From positions 62,001-126,000 of the forward strand of contig NZ_JANQJQ010000005.1 in the NCBI RefSeq assembly GCF_028281565.1: a stretch of 64,000 nucleotides of DNA, given 5' to 3'. Under the pieces are notes generated by a model. That model made no database searches, was not told where the DNA came from, and saw only the letters and a list, made by a program, of their open reading frames with translations. This DNA is from Seonamhaeicola sp. Its GTDB lineage: Bacteria > Bacteroidota > Bacteroidia > Flavobacteriales > Flavobacteriaceae. This document shows positions 54,513 to 62,542 of this stretch, piece by piece. Position 1 is the first letter of the stretch, and the number at the start of each line of letters is the position of its first letter. Both the position numbers and the translations under genes were made by a program.

Positions 54513-55415
54513 ATGAGGCATATTTCAGTTTGGATTTCAACCATGCGCTTGCGCACATTGCCTTTATCAGTTTCAGGGATTATTATTGCTTCTTGTTTAG
54601 CCGAATATAACGGCTGTTTTAATTGGAAAATTTTTGTCCTGGCTATTTTAACCACCTTAAGTTTGCAGATACTGTCAAACCTGGCAAATGACTATGGCGA
54701 TGGTATTAAAGGAACAGATAATAATGATAGGATTGGTCCGGAACGAGCTATTCAAACCGGGAAGATCTCTCCGGAAGACATGTTCAATGCCATCAAATTA
54801 AATGTGTTGATCTCTATTGCTTTAGCGCTTACATTGATATTTACTGCTTTTGGTGTACATCACTTTTTACTTACCTTGATTTTCTTTGTACTGGGTATCA
54901 TAAGTATTGTGGCAGCCATTCGCTATACGGTTGGAGGCAATGCTTACGGGTATAAAGGATTAGGGGATGTTTTTGTCTTCGTATTTTTTGGTTTGGTGAG
55001 TGTTTGCGGTTGTTATGTTTTGTATGTCAAAACCATAGACCATGTTACTTTTCTGCCGGCATGCACCATTGGTTTGTTAAGTGCCGCCGTGCTTAATTTG
55101 AACAACATGCGCGATAAAGTTTCCGATGAAAAATCCAACAAAATGACTTTGGCAGTTAAATTGGGACAAAAAGGGGTACAACGATATCATTTTGCTTTAA
55201 TTATTTTAGCTATTGTTTTATCAGGATTGTTTGGAATATTATATTATACATCGCTTTACAACCTGATTTTTATGGTAGCTTATATTCCATTAATACTACA
55301 TTTGGTTAAGGTGGATAAAACCACAGACCCTAAGCTACTGGACCCCGAATTAAAAAAGTTGGCATTAACAACGGTATTGTTGGCAATTCTTATGGGAATA
55401 GGACATTTATTGTAG
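54513..55415 (+). CDS. menA: 1,4-dihydroxy-2-naphthoate polyprenyltransferase
   Basis: 300 aa from the ATG at 54513 (MRHISVWISTMRLRTLPLSV), 1 bp after the menB stop. UbiA-family membrane protein with about 8-9 segments. The first aspartate motif is NLANDYGDGIKGTDNNDRIG, the second NNMRDKVSDEKSNK. It attaches the polyprenyl tail to DHNA with loss of CO2, giving demethylmenaquinone in the inner membrane. Confidence 0.94.
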   Translation: MRHISVWISTMRLRTLPLSVSGIIIASCLAEYNGCFNWKIFVLAILTTLSLQILSNLANDYGDGIKGTDNNDRIGPERAIQTGKISPEDMFNAIKLNVLISIALALTLIFTAFGVHHFLLTLIFFVLGIISIVAAIRYTVGGNAYGYKGLGDVFVFVFFGLVSVCGCYVLYVKTIDHVTFLPACTIGLLSAAVLNLNNMRDKVSDEKSNKMTLAVKLGQKGVQRYHFALIILAIVLSGLFGILYYTSLYNLIFMVAYIPLILHLVKVDKTTDPKLLDPELKKLALTTVLLAILMGIGHLL

Positions 55416-55459
55416 ATTTTTTTTGTAATTTTCTGTATCAAATTTAAACTTTGAATACA

Positions 55460-56137
55460 ATGAAAATCACATTCTTAGGTCACGCAAGTTTAGCCATTCA
55501 TGTACAGGGAATTGACATACTTGTAGACCCTTTTATAACTGGAAACTCTAAAGCTTCAAATATCAATATTGAAGCACTTAAAGCCGATTATATTCTTGTT
55601 ACCCATGCACATCAGGACCATATTTTAGATGTGGAAGCTATTGCAAAACACAATGGTTCTAAAATAATCTCTAATTACGAGATTGTCACGCATTATAATA
55701 ATCTTGGCATAGAAGGCCATCCCATGAATCATGGGGGGCAATGGGATTTCGATTTTGGCACCGTGAAATATGTAAACGCCATTCACACCTCTTCTTTCCC
55801 GGATGGAAGTTACGGCGGACAACCAGGTGGTTTTGTAATAGAAGGCGAACATAAGAATATCTATATAGCAGGAGATACGGCATTGACTTTTGATATGAAG
55901 TTAATCCCAATGCAAACCAAGTTGGACTTAGCCATTTTACCCATAGGCGATAACTTTACTATGGGTATTGAGGACGCCATTATAGCGAGTGACTTTATTG
56001 AGTGTGATAAAATATTAGGATATCATTATGATACTTTTGGTTATATTGAAATTGACCATGATGCAGCAAAAAGAAAATTCTTTGAAAAAGGCAAAGATCT
56101 GATGCTTCTTGATATAGGAGCCTTTATTGAGCTGTAA
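55460..56137 (+). CDS. UPF0173 metallo-beta-lactamase-fold hydrolase
   Basis: 225 aa from the ATG at 55460 (MKITFLGHASLAIHVQG). Metal motif THAHQDH at 48-54 (HxHxDH), then NHGGQWDF, IHTSSFPDGS, YIAGDTALTFD and ILGYHYDTFG, i.e. the two-metal UPF0173 family. It lies between menA and menC, with menC starting at the very next base after its stop. Substrate unknown; the tight position inside the men cluster hints at a role there, for instance hydrolysis of a pathway ester or thioester, but this is inference. Confidence 0.9.
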   Translation: MKITFLGHASLAIHVQGIDILVDPFITGNSKASNINIEALKADYILVTHAHQDHILDVEAIAKHNGSKIISNYEIVTHYNNLGIEGHPMNHGGQWDFDFGTVKYVNAIHTSSFPDGSYGGQPGGFVIEGEHKNIYIAGDTALTFDMKLIPMQTKLDLAILPIGDNFTMGIEDAIIASDFIECDKILGYHYDTFGYIEIDHDAAKRKFFEKGKDLMLLDIGAFIEL

Positions 56138-57181
56138 ATGATAAAAGCATCCTATAAAAAATACATTCTTAATTTCAAGCAGGCCAGTGGTACCTCCAGG
56201 GGTATTCTGAAAACCAAGGAAACCTGGTTTATTATATTAAATTCAGATGGTAAACAAGGTATCGGTGAATGCGGACTTTTCAGAGGGCTATCTACTGATG
56301 ACAGGCCCAATTATGAAAAAAAACTTAAATGGGCTTGCGAAAATATAAACCTTGGTTTGGATATTTTGGTCCCTGAGCTTGTAGAATGGCCAAGTATTCA
56401 GTTGGGATTGGAAATTGCGTTCCGGTCTTTAAATGCTCAGGACAGTTTTGAACTGTTTCCATCTAAATTTACGCAAAGTAAGGCTTCTATTCCCATTAAC
56501 GGATTGATCTGGATGGGCTCAGAAGCTTTTATGAAACAACAGATTGAAGACAAAATTGCTGCCGGTTTCAGTTGCATTAAGATGAAAATTGGTGCTATTG
56601 ATTTTCAGGCAGAGTGTAATCTTTTAAGATCCATCCGGGCATCGTTCACTTCAAAAGACATAGAATTGCGGGTGGATGCCAATGGTGCTTTTGATCCCTC
56701 TGAAGCGTTGGAGAAACTAAAAATACTGGCTGATTTCGATTTACATTCCATAGAACAACCTATAAAACAAGGACAAATAGAAGACATGGCTGAACTTTGT
56801 GAAGTCACCCCCTTACCAATTGCTTTGGATGAAGAATTAATAGGTGTTTTTTCTGTAACAAAAAAACGTGAATTGATACAAACCATAAATCCGCAATTTA
56901 TTATATTAAAACCCAGTTTGGTAGGCGGTTTTGGAGGTAGTGACGAATGGATAGAAATAGCTGAACAAAATCAGGCAGGTTGGTGGATTACCAGTGCTTT
57001 AGAAAGTAATATCGGACTCAATGCCATAGCGCAATACACGTATATGAAACAGAGCGGTTTGCCTCAGGGATTGGGAACCGGTAGTTTATTTACTAACAAT
57101 TTTGATAGTCCATTACAAGTAAAAAATGGTACATTGCGGTACAATAAAAAGCAGGTTTGGAATTTAGAACTTTTAACTTAA
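56138..57181 (+). CDS. menC: o-Succinylbenzoate synthase
   Basis: 347 aa. Enolase superfamily: capping domain with ETWFIILNSDGKQGIGECG, barrel with the Lys pair CIKMKIG, metal ligands in RVDANGAFDP, SIEQPI and ALDEEL, and the second catalytic lysine in FIILKPSLVGG. It dehydrates SHCHC to o-succinylbenzoate. It begins at the base after the UPF0173 stop codon, so translation is tightly linked. Confidence 0.93.
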   Translation: MIKASYKKYILNFKQASGTSRGILKTKETWFIILNSDGKQGIGECGLFRGLSTDDRPNYEKKLKWACENINLGLDILVPELVEWPSIQLGLEIAFRSLNAQDSFELFPSKFTQSKASIPINGLIWMGSEAFMKQQIEDKIAAGFSCIKMKIGAIDFQAECNLLRSIRASFTSKDIELRVDANGAFDPSEALEKLKILADFDLHSIEQPIKQGQIEDMAELCEVTPLPIALDEELIGVFSVTKKRELIQTINPQFIILKPSLVGGFGGSDEWIEIAEQNQAGWWITSALESNIGLNAIAQYTYMKQSGLPQGLGTGSLFTNNFDSPLQVKNGTLRYNKKQVWNLELLT

Positions 57182-57191
57182 AACTTTTAGA

Positions 57192-58166
57192 ATGTATATA
57201 GCTCAGGCATTTAATGTATTACACGATTGGTGGCGGTATTTAGTGGGTACTGTAATTGTAGTTATAGCTGTTATTATCGGGCAAATTCCGTTTACTGTAG
57301 CGGTTATAGCAAAGGCAGTAAGTAGTGGAGAGGGTATGACCGGCTTAGACGAAACTAAAATGTTATCGATTTTAGAACCCAATTTGAGTTTATTTTTAAT
57401 GTTATTGTCGTTTGCCGTTGGATTAGTAGCTGTCTTGTTAGTTTCTAAATATTTACACAAACAACCCCTAACGCATTTAACCACAGCCAGAAAACGGATA
57501 GACTGGAAACGTTTTTGGTTTGTATTTATTCTTTGGGGCGTGGTGTCCAGTGGCTTTATAGTAGTTGAGTATTATATATCGCCGGAAGATTATGAGCTTA
57601 ACTTTAATTTGGTACCGTTTCTGATTCTGTGTGTAATAGCTATAATCATGGTGCCGTTACAGACCAGCTTTGAGGAATATTTATTTAGAGGTTATTTAAT
57701 GCAAGGTATTGGCGTCATAGTTAGAAACAAGTGGGTGCCACTAATCGTTACATCTGCAGTGTTTGGTTTATTACACATTGCCAATCCGGAAGTCAAGCAA
57801 CTGGGATACGTTGTTATGGTCTATTATATTGGAACCGGCTTGTTTTTAGGTATTATGACGTTAATGGATGAAGGTATAGAACTGGCACTTGGGTTTCACG
57901 CGGCGAATAATTTGTTTACAGCACTTTTAGTAACGGCCGATTGGACCGCCTTTCAGACGCATTCGGTTTTAAAAGATATGTCAGACCCTGAAAAAATAGG
58001 TTTTATGGAAATATTTGTTCCGGTGTTTGTTGTATTTCCCATACTGCTTTTTATTCTCTCCAGAAAGTATAAATGGACCCATTGGAAAGATAAATTATTC
58101 GGAGCTGTTGTGCCTCCACCAAAAGAAGATTATAAAATTTTAGAAGATATTGGCAATGAATCCTAG
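57192..58166 (+). CDS. CPBP-family intramembrane metalloprotease
   Basis: 324 aa, about eight membrane segments. Protease motifs: EEYLFRG near residue 161 (EExxxR), FGLLHIANPE and GFHAANNLF (two His motifs), all present. CPBP/CAAX-type proteases act on membrane or prenylated proteins; in bacteria many have unknown substrates. It sits 10 bp after menC and its 3' end overlaps menE by 11 bp, so it is part of the operon though not a known menaquinone enzyme. Confidence 0.9.
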   Translation: MYIAQAFNVLHDWWRYLVGTVIVVIAVIIGQIPFTVAVIAKAVSSGEGMTGLDETKMLSILEPNLSLFLMLLSFAVGLVAVLLVSKYLHKQPLTHLTTARKRIDWKRFWFVFILWGVVSSGFIVVEYYISPEDYELNFNLVPFLILCVIAIIMVPLQTSFEEYLFRGYLMQGIGVIVRNKWVPLIVTSAVFGLLHIANPEVKQLGYVVMVYYIGTGLFLGIMTLMDEGIELALGFHAANNLFTALLVTADWTAFQTHSVLKDMSDPEKIGFMEIFVPVFVVFPILLFILSRKYKWTHWKDKLFGAVVPPPKEDYKILEDIGNES

Positions 58167-59223
58167 TTACAATAAAGTCCACAATAGGTTTAAACTAAAC
58201 GGTATTTATTATTCATACGAAGACCTTATGGAAGTAGCTTACAGCTACGTTAAGGAAGGCGAACCTTACCAACGGGATATTGGGAGTTTTCTGTTGGATT
58301 GGTTAGATCAACACGACACCATTACGGTTAAGACCTCAGGTTCTACAGGAACCGCTAAACTTATAAAGGTAAAAAAACAGTCTATGGTAAATTCTGCCAT
58401 AGCAACCGGAGATTTTTTCCATTTAAAGCCTGGCGATAAAGCGTTACATTGTTTGCCAACAACTTACATTGCGGGCAGAATGATGCTTGTTAGAGCTATC
58501 ATGCTTGGGCTGGAAATAGATTTAATAGAACCTGCTTCCAAACCGGTTTTTAATACCAATAAAGCATACGATTTTTGTGCTATGGTCCCTATGCAGCTTA
58601 AAAATGCTATTGAAGATTGCAGCAATATTAAAACTATTATTGTCGGCGGGGCAGCCGTTTCAGGAGCACTTTTAAAACAAATAGAAAAAAGCCCTTGTAA
58701 GGTGTATGCTACTTACGGGATGACTGAAACGGTCACCCATATTGCTTTAAAAAAGCTTAATAATATTGGAAGGCCGCATGACCTTTATTTTAAAATACTT
58801 CCAAATATTGAAATATCTCAGGATGAAAGGGCTTGTTTGGTCATAGATGCTCCATATCTGGCTAATGAAAAGGTGGTAACCAATGATATTGTTAAACTGT
58901 ATTCCAAAACCGAATTTCAATGGTTAGGCAGATTTGATAATATGATCAATTCAGGAGGGGTCAAGGTATTTCCGGAACAGATAGAGAAAAAGCTCAGAAG
59001 TACTATAGACCGACGCTTTTTTATTGCTTCCGAACCTGATGAGACCCTGGGTGACAAGGTTGTTCTCGTTCTTGAGGGCGATTCTGACCCATTGGATAAT
59101 TCAGCTTTTGATAATCTGGATAAATACGAAAAACCTAAAGCAGTTTACACGGTCAAAGCGTTCGTTGAAACTGGTTCAGGGAAAATTCAACGTAAAGAGA
59201 CTTTAGAATTGTTGAATAACTAA
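58156..59223 (+). CDS. menE: o-Succinylbenzoate-CoA ligase, short form
   Basis: 355 aa from the ATG at 58156, overlapping the CPBP gene by 11 bp; the TTG at 58150 is a weaker choice. AMP-binding motifs: TSGSTGTAKLIKV (P-loop), AGRMMLVRAIMLG, TYGMTETVTHIA, GRFDNMINSGGVKVFPEQIE and the C-terminal catalytic lysine in GSGKIQRKE. About 100 residues shorter than the ~450-490 aa of the enterobacterial and Bacillus enzymes, mainly at the N-terminus, as I believe is usual in Bacteroidota. It makes o-succinylbenzoyl-CoA, the MenB substrate. Confidence 0.9.
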   Translation: MNPSYNKVHNRFKLNGIYYSYEDLMEVAYSYVKEGEPYQRDIGSFLLDWLDQHDTITVKTSGSTGTAKLIKVKKQSMVNSAIATGDFFHLKPGDKALHCLPTTYIAGRMMLVRAIMLGLEIDLIEPASKPVFNTNKAYDFCAMVPMQLKNAIEDCSNIKTIIVGGAAVSGALLKQIEKSPCKVYATYGMTETVTHIALKKLNNIGRPHDLYFKILPNIEISQDERACLVIDAPYLANEKVVTNDIVKLYSKTEFQWLGRFDNMINSGGVKVFPEQIEKKLRSTIDRRFFIASEPDETLGDKVVLVLEGDSDPLDNSAFDNLDKYEKPKAVYTVKAFVETGSGKIQRKETLELLNN

Positions 59224-59225
59224 TT

Positions 59226-60446
59226 GTGTTTTCAGATCAATTTAAAAACACGTACAAACCAAAACGCTTAGCAGTAAAACTTAGTGTAAAGGGCGAGCAG
59301 TCCGTTTTAAAGAAACATCCCTGGGTATTTTCAAATAGTATTGTAAAGATTAATAATGATGCCAATACTGGGGATTTAGCCATCATTTTTAGTAAACGCA
59401 AAAATAAAGTCATTGGCCTGGGCTTATATGATGCCGATTCTCCTATCAGGATCAAAATGATTCATTTTTCTGCATCGGAAATTAACGAAACGTTCTTTTT
59501 AAACAAGATTGAAGCAGCTTTTGAAAAACGGTTTGAGTTACTTAAAACAAATACCAATAGCTACAGGTTACTTTTTGGTGAAAATGACGGGTTTCCGGGG
59601 CTTATAGCGGATGTCTATGCTACTGTTTTGGTAGTAAAATTGTATTCGGAGATATGGCTCCCGTATTTGGAAACCATTTTAGAAAGCCTTTTAAAAATTT
59701 CAAAGGCGGAAACCATTGTAATGCGTTTAAGCAGGAGTTTGCAACAGTCCGAGAATCACCAATTAGTGGATGGAACGGTTGTTTATGGGAATTTAAAAGA
59801 TGAAGTCGTTGAATTTGTAGAGCACCATGTAAAATTTTCGGCTAATGTCATAAAAGGGCACAAAACCGGTTATTTTTTAGATCACAGGCATAACCGAAAA
59901 CAGGTTGGAGCATTCAGTAAAAATAAAACCGTTTTAGATGTATTCTCATATGCAGGAGGTTTTTCAGTGCATGCATTATATAATGGCGCCAAAGAAGTTA
60001 CAAGCTTGGATATAAGTAAGCAAGCCCTTGAAATGGCTTATGAAAATGGCAAGTTGAACGCATATTCAGGCAAGCATATAACCATGGCCGGGGATGCTTT
60101 TGAAGTACTTAAAAAACTGATAAGTAAGAATAAAACCTTTGATGTAGTTGTAATAGACCCGCCAAGTTTCGCCAAACAACAGTCGGAAGTTGAGTTGGCC
60201 AAAAAGAAATATGCACAATTGGCTGAACTGGGGGAAAAACTCACGGCAAAAAATGGCCTTTTAGTTTTGGCATCCTGTTCTTCCCGGGTGCTGGCACGAT
60301 CTTTTTTTGATATAAACCTTCAAACATTACGAAGACAAAAAAGGGTGTTTAAAAATATTTTAAACACCCATCATGATATAGACCATCTGGTAACATTTCC
60401 GGAAGGCGCTTATTTAAAATGTGCCTATTATCGTTTTAAAGATTAA
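59226..60446 (+). CDS. RlmI-like class I rRNA (cytosine-C5) methyltransferase (GTG start)
   Basis: 406 aa, GTG at 59226, 2 bp after menE. N-terminal PUA domain (VLKKHPWVFSNSIVKI, GLGLYDADSPIRIKMI), central region with LLFGENDGFPGLIADVYATV, and a Rossmann methyltransferase: DVFSYAGGFSVHALYNGAKE (motif I), VVVIDPPSFAKQ (motif IV) and LASCSSRVL with the catalytic-type cysteine. RlmI methylates C1962 of 23S rRNA; the exact target base here is inferred. End of the men transcript; its 3' end overlaps the PepSY-like gene by 4 bp. Confidence 0.88.
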   Translation: MFSDQFKNTYKPKRLAVKLSVKGEQSVLKKHPWVFSNSIVKINNDANTGDLAIIFSKRKNKVIGLGLYDADSPIRIKMIHFSASEINETFFLNKIEAAFEKRFELLKTNTNSYRLLFGENDGFPGLIADVYATVLVVKLYSEIWLPYLETILESLLKISKAETIVMRLSRSLQQSENHQLVDGTVVYGNLKDEVVEFVEHHVKFSANVIKGHKTGYFLDHRHNRKQVGAFSKNKTVLDVFSYAGGFSVHALYNGAKEVTSLDISKQALEMAYENGKLNAYSGKHITMAGDAFEVLKKLISKNKTFDVVVIDPPSFAKQQSEVELAKKKYAQLAELGEKLTAKNGLLVLASCSSRVLARSFFDINLQTLRRQKRVFKNILNTHHDIDHLVTFPEGAYLKCAYYRFKD

Positions 60447-60943
60447 ATAAAGTCTCCCTTTTCGTTAGTTCTAACGGTGACTATTTTATTGTCATTTTTA
60501 ATTTTGACTTTATATTCCTTTTTTAGGTCATCTGCTTCACAATGATATTTTATAAAATAAACATCTTCAACAATAGCCCAATTTGGATAACGATTGGATA
60601 TGGCCTGCATAACGGCTAATGGCAATCTGACATTGTTATATTTTTCTATGGTTCTGATAATTTTACCGTTTTTATCAATGGCGGCTACAATTTTCCCTTC
60701 CGGGATAAAGAATGACACTTTGTAGGTATCATACTCATCATCGTAGAGTTCTGATAATTCAGCATTATCATAATTTGAAACGGCTTCTTCCAACTGCTTG
60801 ACGCGAACCGGGGCATCATCAGAATCCGTAGCATTTAAATATTTATAATTTACAGAGATTACTGTGTTTGGCAGTTCAATAGTTTGAGCTTGTAATTGAG
60901 AAACAATTATAAGAGCAAGTAAGGTTAACAATATGTTTTTCAT
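60443..60943 (-). CDS. Secreted PepSY-like protein
   Basis: 166 aa with a signal peptide (cleavage after LQAQ, residue 20). Two PepSY-like half-repeats: EEAVSNYDNAELSELYDDEY with YKVSFFIPEGKIVAAIDKNG, and LPLAVMQAISNRYPNWAIVE with YHCEADDLKKEYKVKIKND. A beta-lactamase-inhibitor-like or PepSY fold is likely. Function unknown. It has a well-formed promoter with a palindrome between -33 and -7, matching the divergent nitronate-monooxygenase-like gene. Confidence 0.8.
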   Translation of the reverse strand: MKNILLTLLALIIVSQLQAQTIELPNTVISVNYKYLNATDSDDAPVRVKQLEEAVSNYDNAELSELYDDEYDTYKVSFFIPEGKIVAAIDKNGKIIRTIEKYNNVRLPLAVMQAISNRYPNWAIVEDVYFIKYHCEADDLKKEYKVKIKNDNKIVTVRTNEKGDFI

Positions 60944-60972
60944 GATTGAAAAGGTTTAAAAATTAATGAATT

Positions 60973-61003
60973 CAAAATTAATTATGCATGCATAATAAAA
61001 CAA
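60973..61003 (-). promoter_or_regulatory. Promoter of the PepSY-like gene
   Basis: Minus strand: TTG at 61003-61001 (-33) and TAATTTTG at 60980-60973 (-7), a perfect TAnnTTTG box. The spacing is 20 bp, and the spacer holds the palindrome at 60981-60996. The start codon at 60943 lies 29 bp downstream of the -7 box. Confidence 0.75.
60981..60996. promoter_or_regulatory. Palindromic operator, copy 1
   Basis: ATTATGCATGCATAAT is a perfect 16-bp palindrome placed between the -33 and -7 boxes of the PepSY-like gene. A bound repressor here would block polymerase. The second copy is at 61077. Confidence 0.75.
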
Positions 61004-61074
61004 TGATAAACGTCATAAAACCAGATATTTAACTCAATTTTAGCGACTGAATTTTGTAACTGATTGATTATTAG

Positions 61075-61105
61075 TTGTTATGCGTGCATAATATTTTTAT
61101 ATTTG
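61075..61105 (+). promoter_or_regulatory. Promoter of the nitronate-monooxygenase-like gene
   Basis: Plus strand: TTG at 61075-61077 (-33) and TATATTTG at 61098-61105 (-7), an exact TAnnTTTG box with 20-bp spacing. The ATG at 61124 follows after 18 bp. The palindrome at 61077-61092 lies in the spacer, with the same geometry as the divergent promoter. Confidence 0.78.
61077..61092. promoter_or_regulatory. Palindromic operator, copy 2
   Basis: GTTATGCGTGCATAAT matches copy 1 at 14 of 16 positions and keeps the TTATGC..GCATAA arms. Its position between -33 and -7 equals that of copy 1. Confidence 0.75.
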
Positions 61106-61123
61106 TGAAAATTAATCGTTCAG

Positions 61124-62071
61124 ATGGCTGAAAAACTTACCGAATTATTAAGCATTAAGCATCCCATTATTCAGGCCCCCATGTTTTTGGTATCCAATGT
61201 AGACATGGTCACAGAAGCAATGAAAAGCGGTATAGCCGGTTGTATTCCGGCATTGAATTACAGAACACTGGATGAACTGCGTTTAGCTGCCAGGGCACTT
61301 AAAAGGGAAAAAGTTGAAGGGGGTTCGTTTGGGTTTAATTTAATAGTCAATAAGTCGAATATTAAATACAAAGGGCAACTGGAGGTTTTATGCGAAGAAG
61401 GTTGTGATTTTATAATAACGTCGTTGGGAAGTCCTGAAGAAACCATTAAGCAGGCACATAAAGTCGGAATAAAGGTGTTTTGTGATGTAGTAGATCTAAA
61501 ATTTGCGAAGAAAGTAGAAGGGCTGGGAGCCGATGCCGTTATTGCAGTTAATAATGAGGCTGGAGGACATAGGGGTGCCATGTCTCCTAAAGATTTAATA
61601 ACCCAATTGGTAGCTAATTGTCAAATTCCCATTATCTCAGCCGGAGGTGTAGGTTGCAAGGCAGATGTAGATACCATGCTTAGGTATGGTGCAGCCGGAG
61701 TTTCTGTGGGCAGTCCGTTTATTGCATCTGTTGAAGCCAATGTTACGGATGAATACAAGCAGGCCTGCGTGGATTATGGAGCCGATGATATTGTAATGAC
61801 TGAGCGTATTTCCGGGACACCATGCACGGTGATAAACACACCATATGTTCAAAAAATTGGTACCAAAGCTACGTGGATAGAAAACCTGCTTAACAAAAAC
61901 CGAAAATTGAAAAAATGGGTTAAAATGATTCGTTTTTCAATAGGCATGAACGCCACGAAAAACGCTGCTACCAAAGCTACCTATAAAACCGTTTGGGTAG
62001 CCGGCCCCAGTATAGAACATACCAAAGCCATTTTACCTACTAAGGATATTGTAAAAAAACTAATAATTTAG
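61124..62071 (+). CDS. Nitronate monooxygenase-like flavoprotein (NPD family)
   Basis: 315 aa. FMN-dependent TIM barrel: IKHPIIQAPMFLVSN at the start, EAGGHRG with the likely catalytic His149, PIISAGGVGCKADVDTML and GAAGVSVGSPFIA (phosphate-binding). It probably oxidises alkyl nitronates or a related small nitro compound; some family members reduce quinones instead. It is controlled by a promoter with a built-in palindrome shared with the divergent PepSY-like gene. Its 3' end overlaps the next, convergent gene by 12 bp. Confidence 0.88.
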   Translation: MAEKLTELLSIKHPIIQAPMFLVSNVDMVTEAMKSGIAGCIPALNYRTLDELRLAARALKREKVEGGSFGFNLIVNKSNIKYKGQLEVLCEEGCDFIITSLGSPEETIKQAHKVGIKVFCDVVDLKFAKKVEGLGADAVIAVNNEAGGHRGAMSPKDLITQLVANCQIPIISAGGVGCKADVDTMLRYGAAGVSVGSPFIASVEANVTDEYKQACVDYGADDIVMTERISGTPCTVINTPYVQKIGTKATWIENLLNKNRKLKKWVKMIRFSIGMNATKNAATKATYKTVWVAGPSIEHTKAILPTKDIVKKLII

Positions 62072-62416
62072 CATGGCCTTCTGACGTTTTTTTGCTTTTT
62101 TCTTTCCAACAAATAAGCTTAATGTAACACTTGCTGTTAAACCTCCTAACGAAGTAGCCGCCATATCCCCCGCATCAAATCTATTAAGTTCCTTACCGCT
62201 ATCAATAACTTCTTTAGTAATACCTGCCAGAGTTGAAGCGCCTAAACCATACCAGAAAGCTTTCTTTTTATCTTTGGTTGTGGCATAAACTATGGCATAA
62301 GTACCGGCTGAAATAACTGCGCCTGCAGCAAAATGATACTCACCGTCATTAGAAATAAATTGTGCCTGACATAAACCTGTAAATGATAAGATTAAAACTG
62401 TTACTAGGACTTTCAT
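62060..62416 (-). CDS. Small secreted or lipoprotein-like protein, YfiM-like
   Basis: 118 aa. Signal peptide MKVLVTVLILSFTGLCQAQ; the Cys16 follows TGL, so lipidation is conceivable. The mature part has small-residue-rich helices (GYHxAAGAVISAGTYAIVYA-like, GLGASTLAGITKEVIDSG, AGDMAATSLGGLTASVTL) and a basic tail KKKAKKRQ. It resembles DUF2279/YfiM periplasmic proteins, tentatively. Convergent with the nitronate-monooxygenase gene. Confidence 0.7.
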   Translation of the reverse strand: MKVLVTVLILSFTGLCQAQFISNDGEYHFAAGAVISAGTYAIVYATTKDKKKAFWYGLGASTLAGITKEVIDSGKELNRFDAGDMAATSLGGLTASVTLSLFVGKKKAKKRQKAMLNY

Positions 62417-62542
62417 AAGGTATAGGATTTTAGTTAACGCAGCAAGTTTAAGTAAAAATTGTACTACAAACCTTATATAATTGTTAAATTACGTGTTTCT
62501 TTGATTAAAAGAAGTTTTTACCAACTTAGAAATAAGATCATC

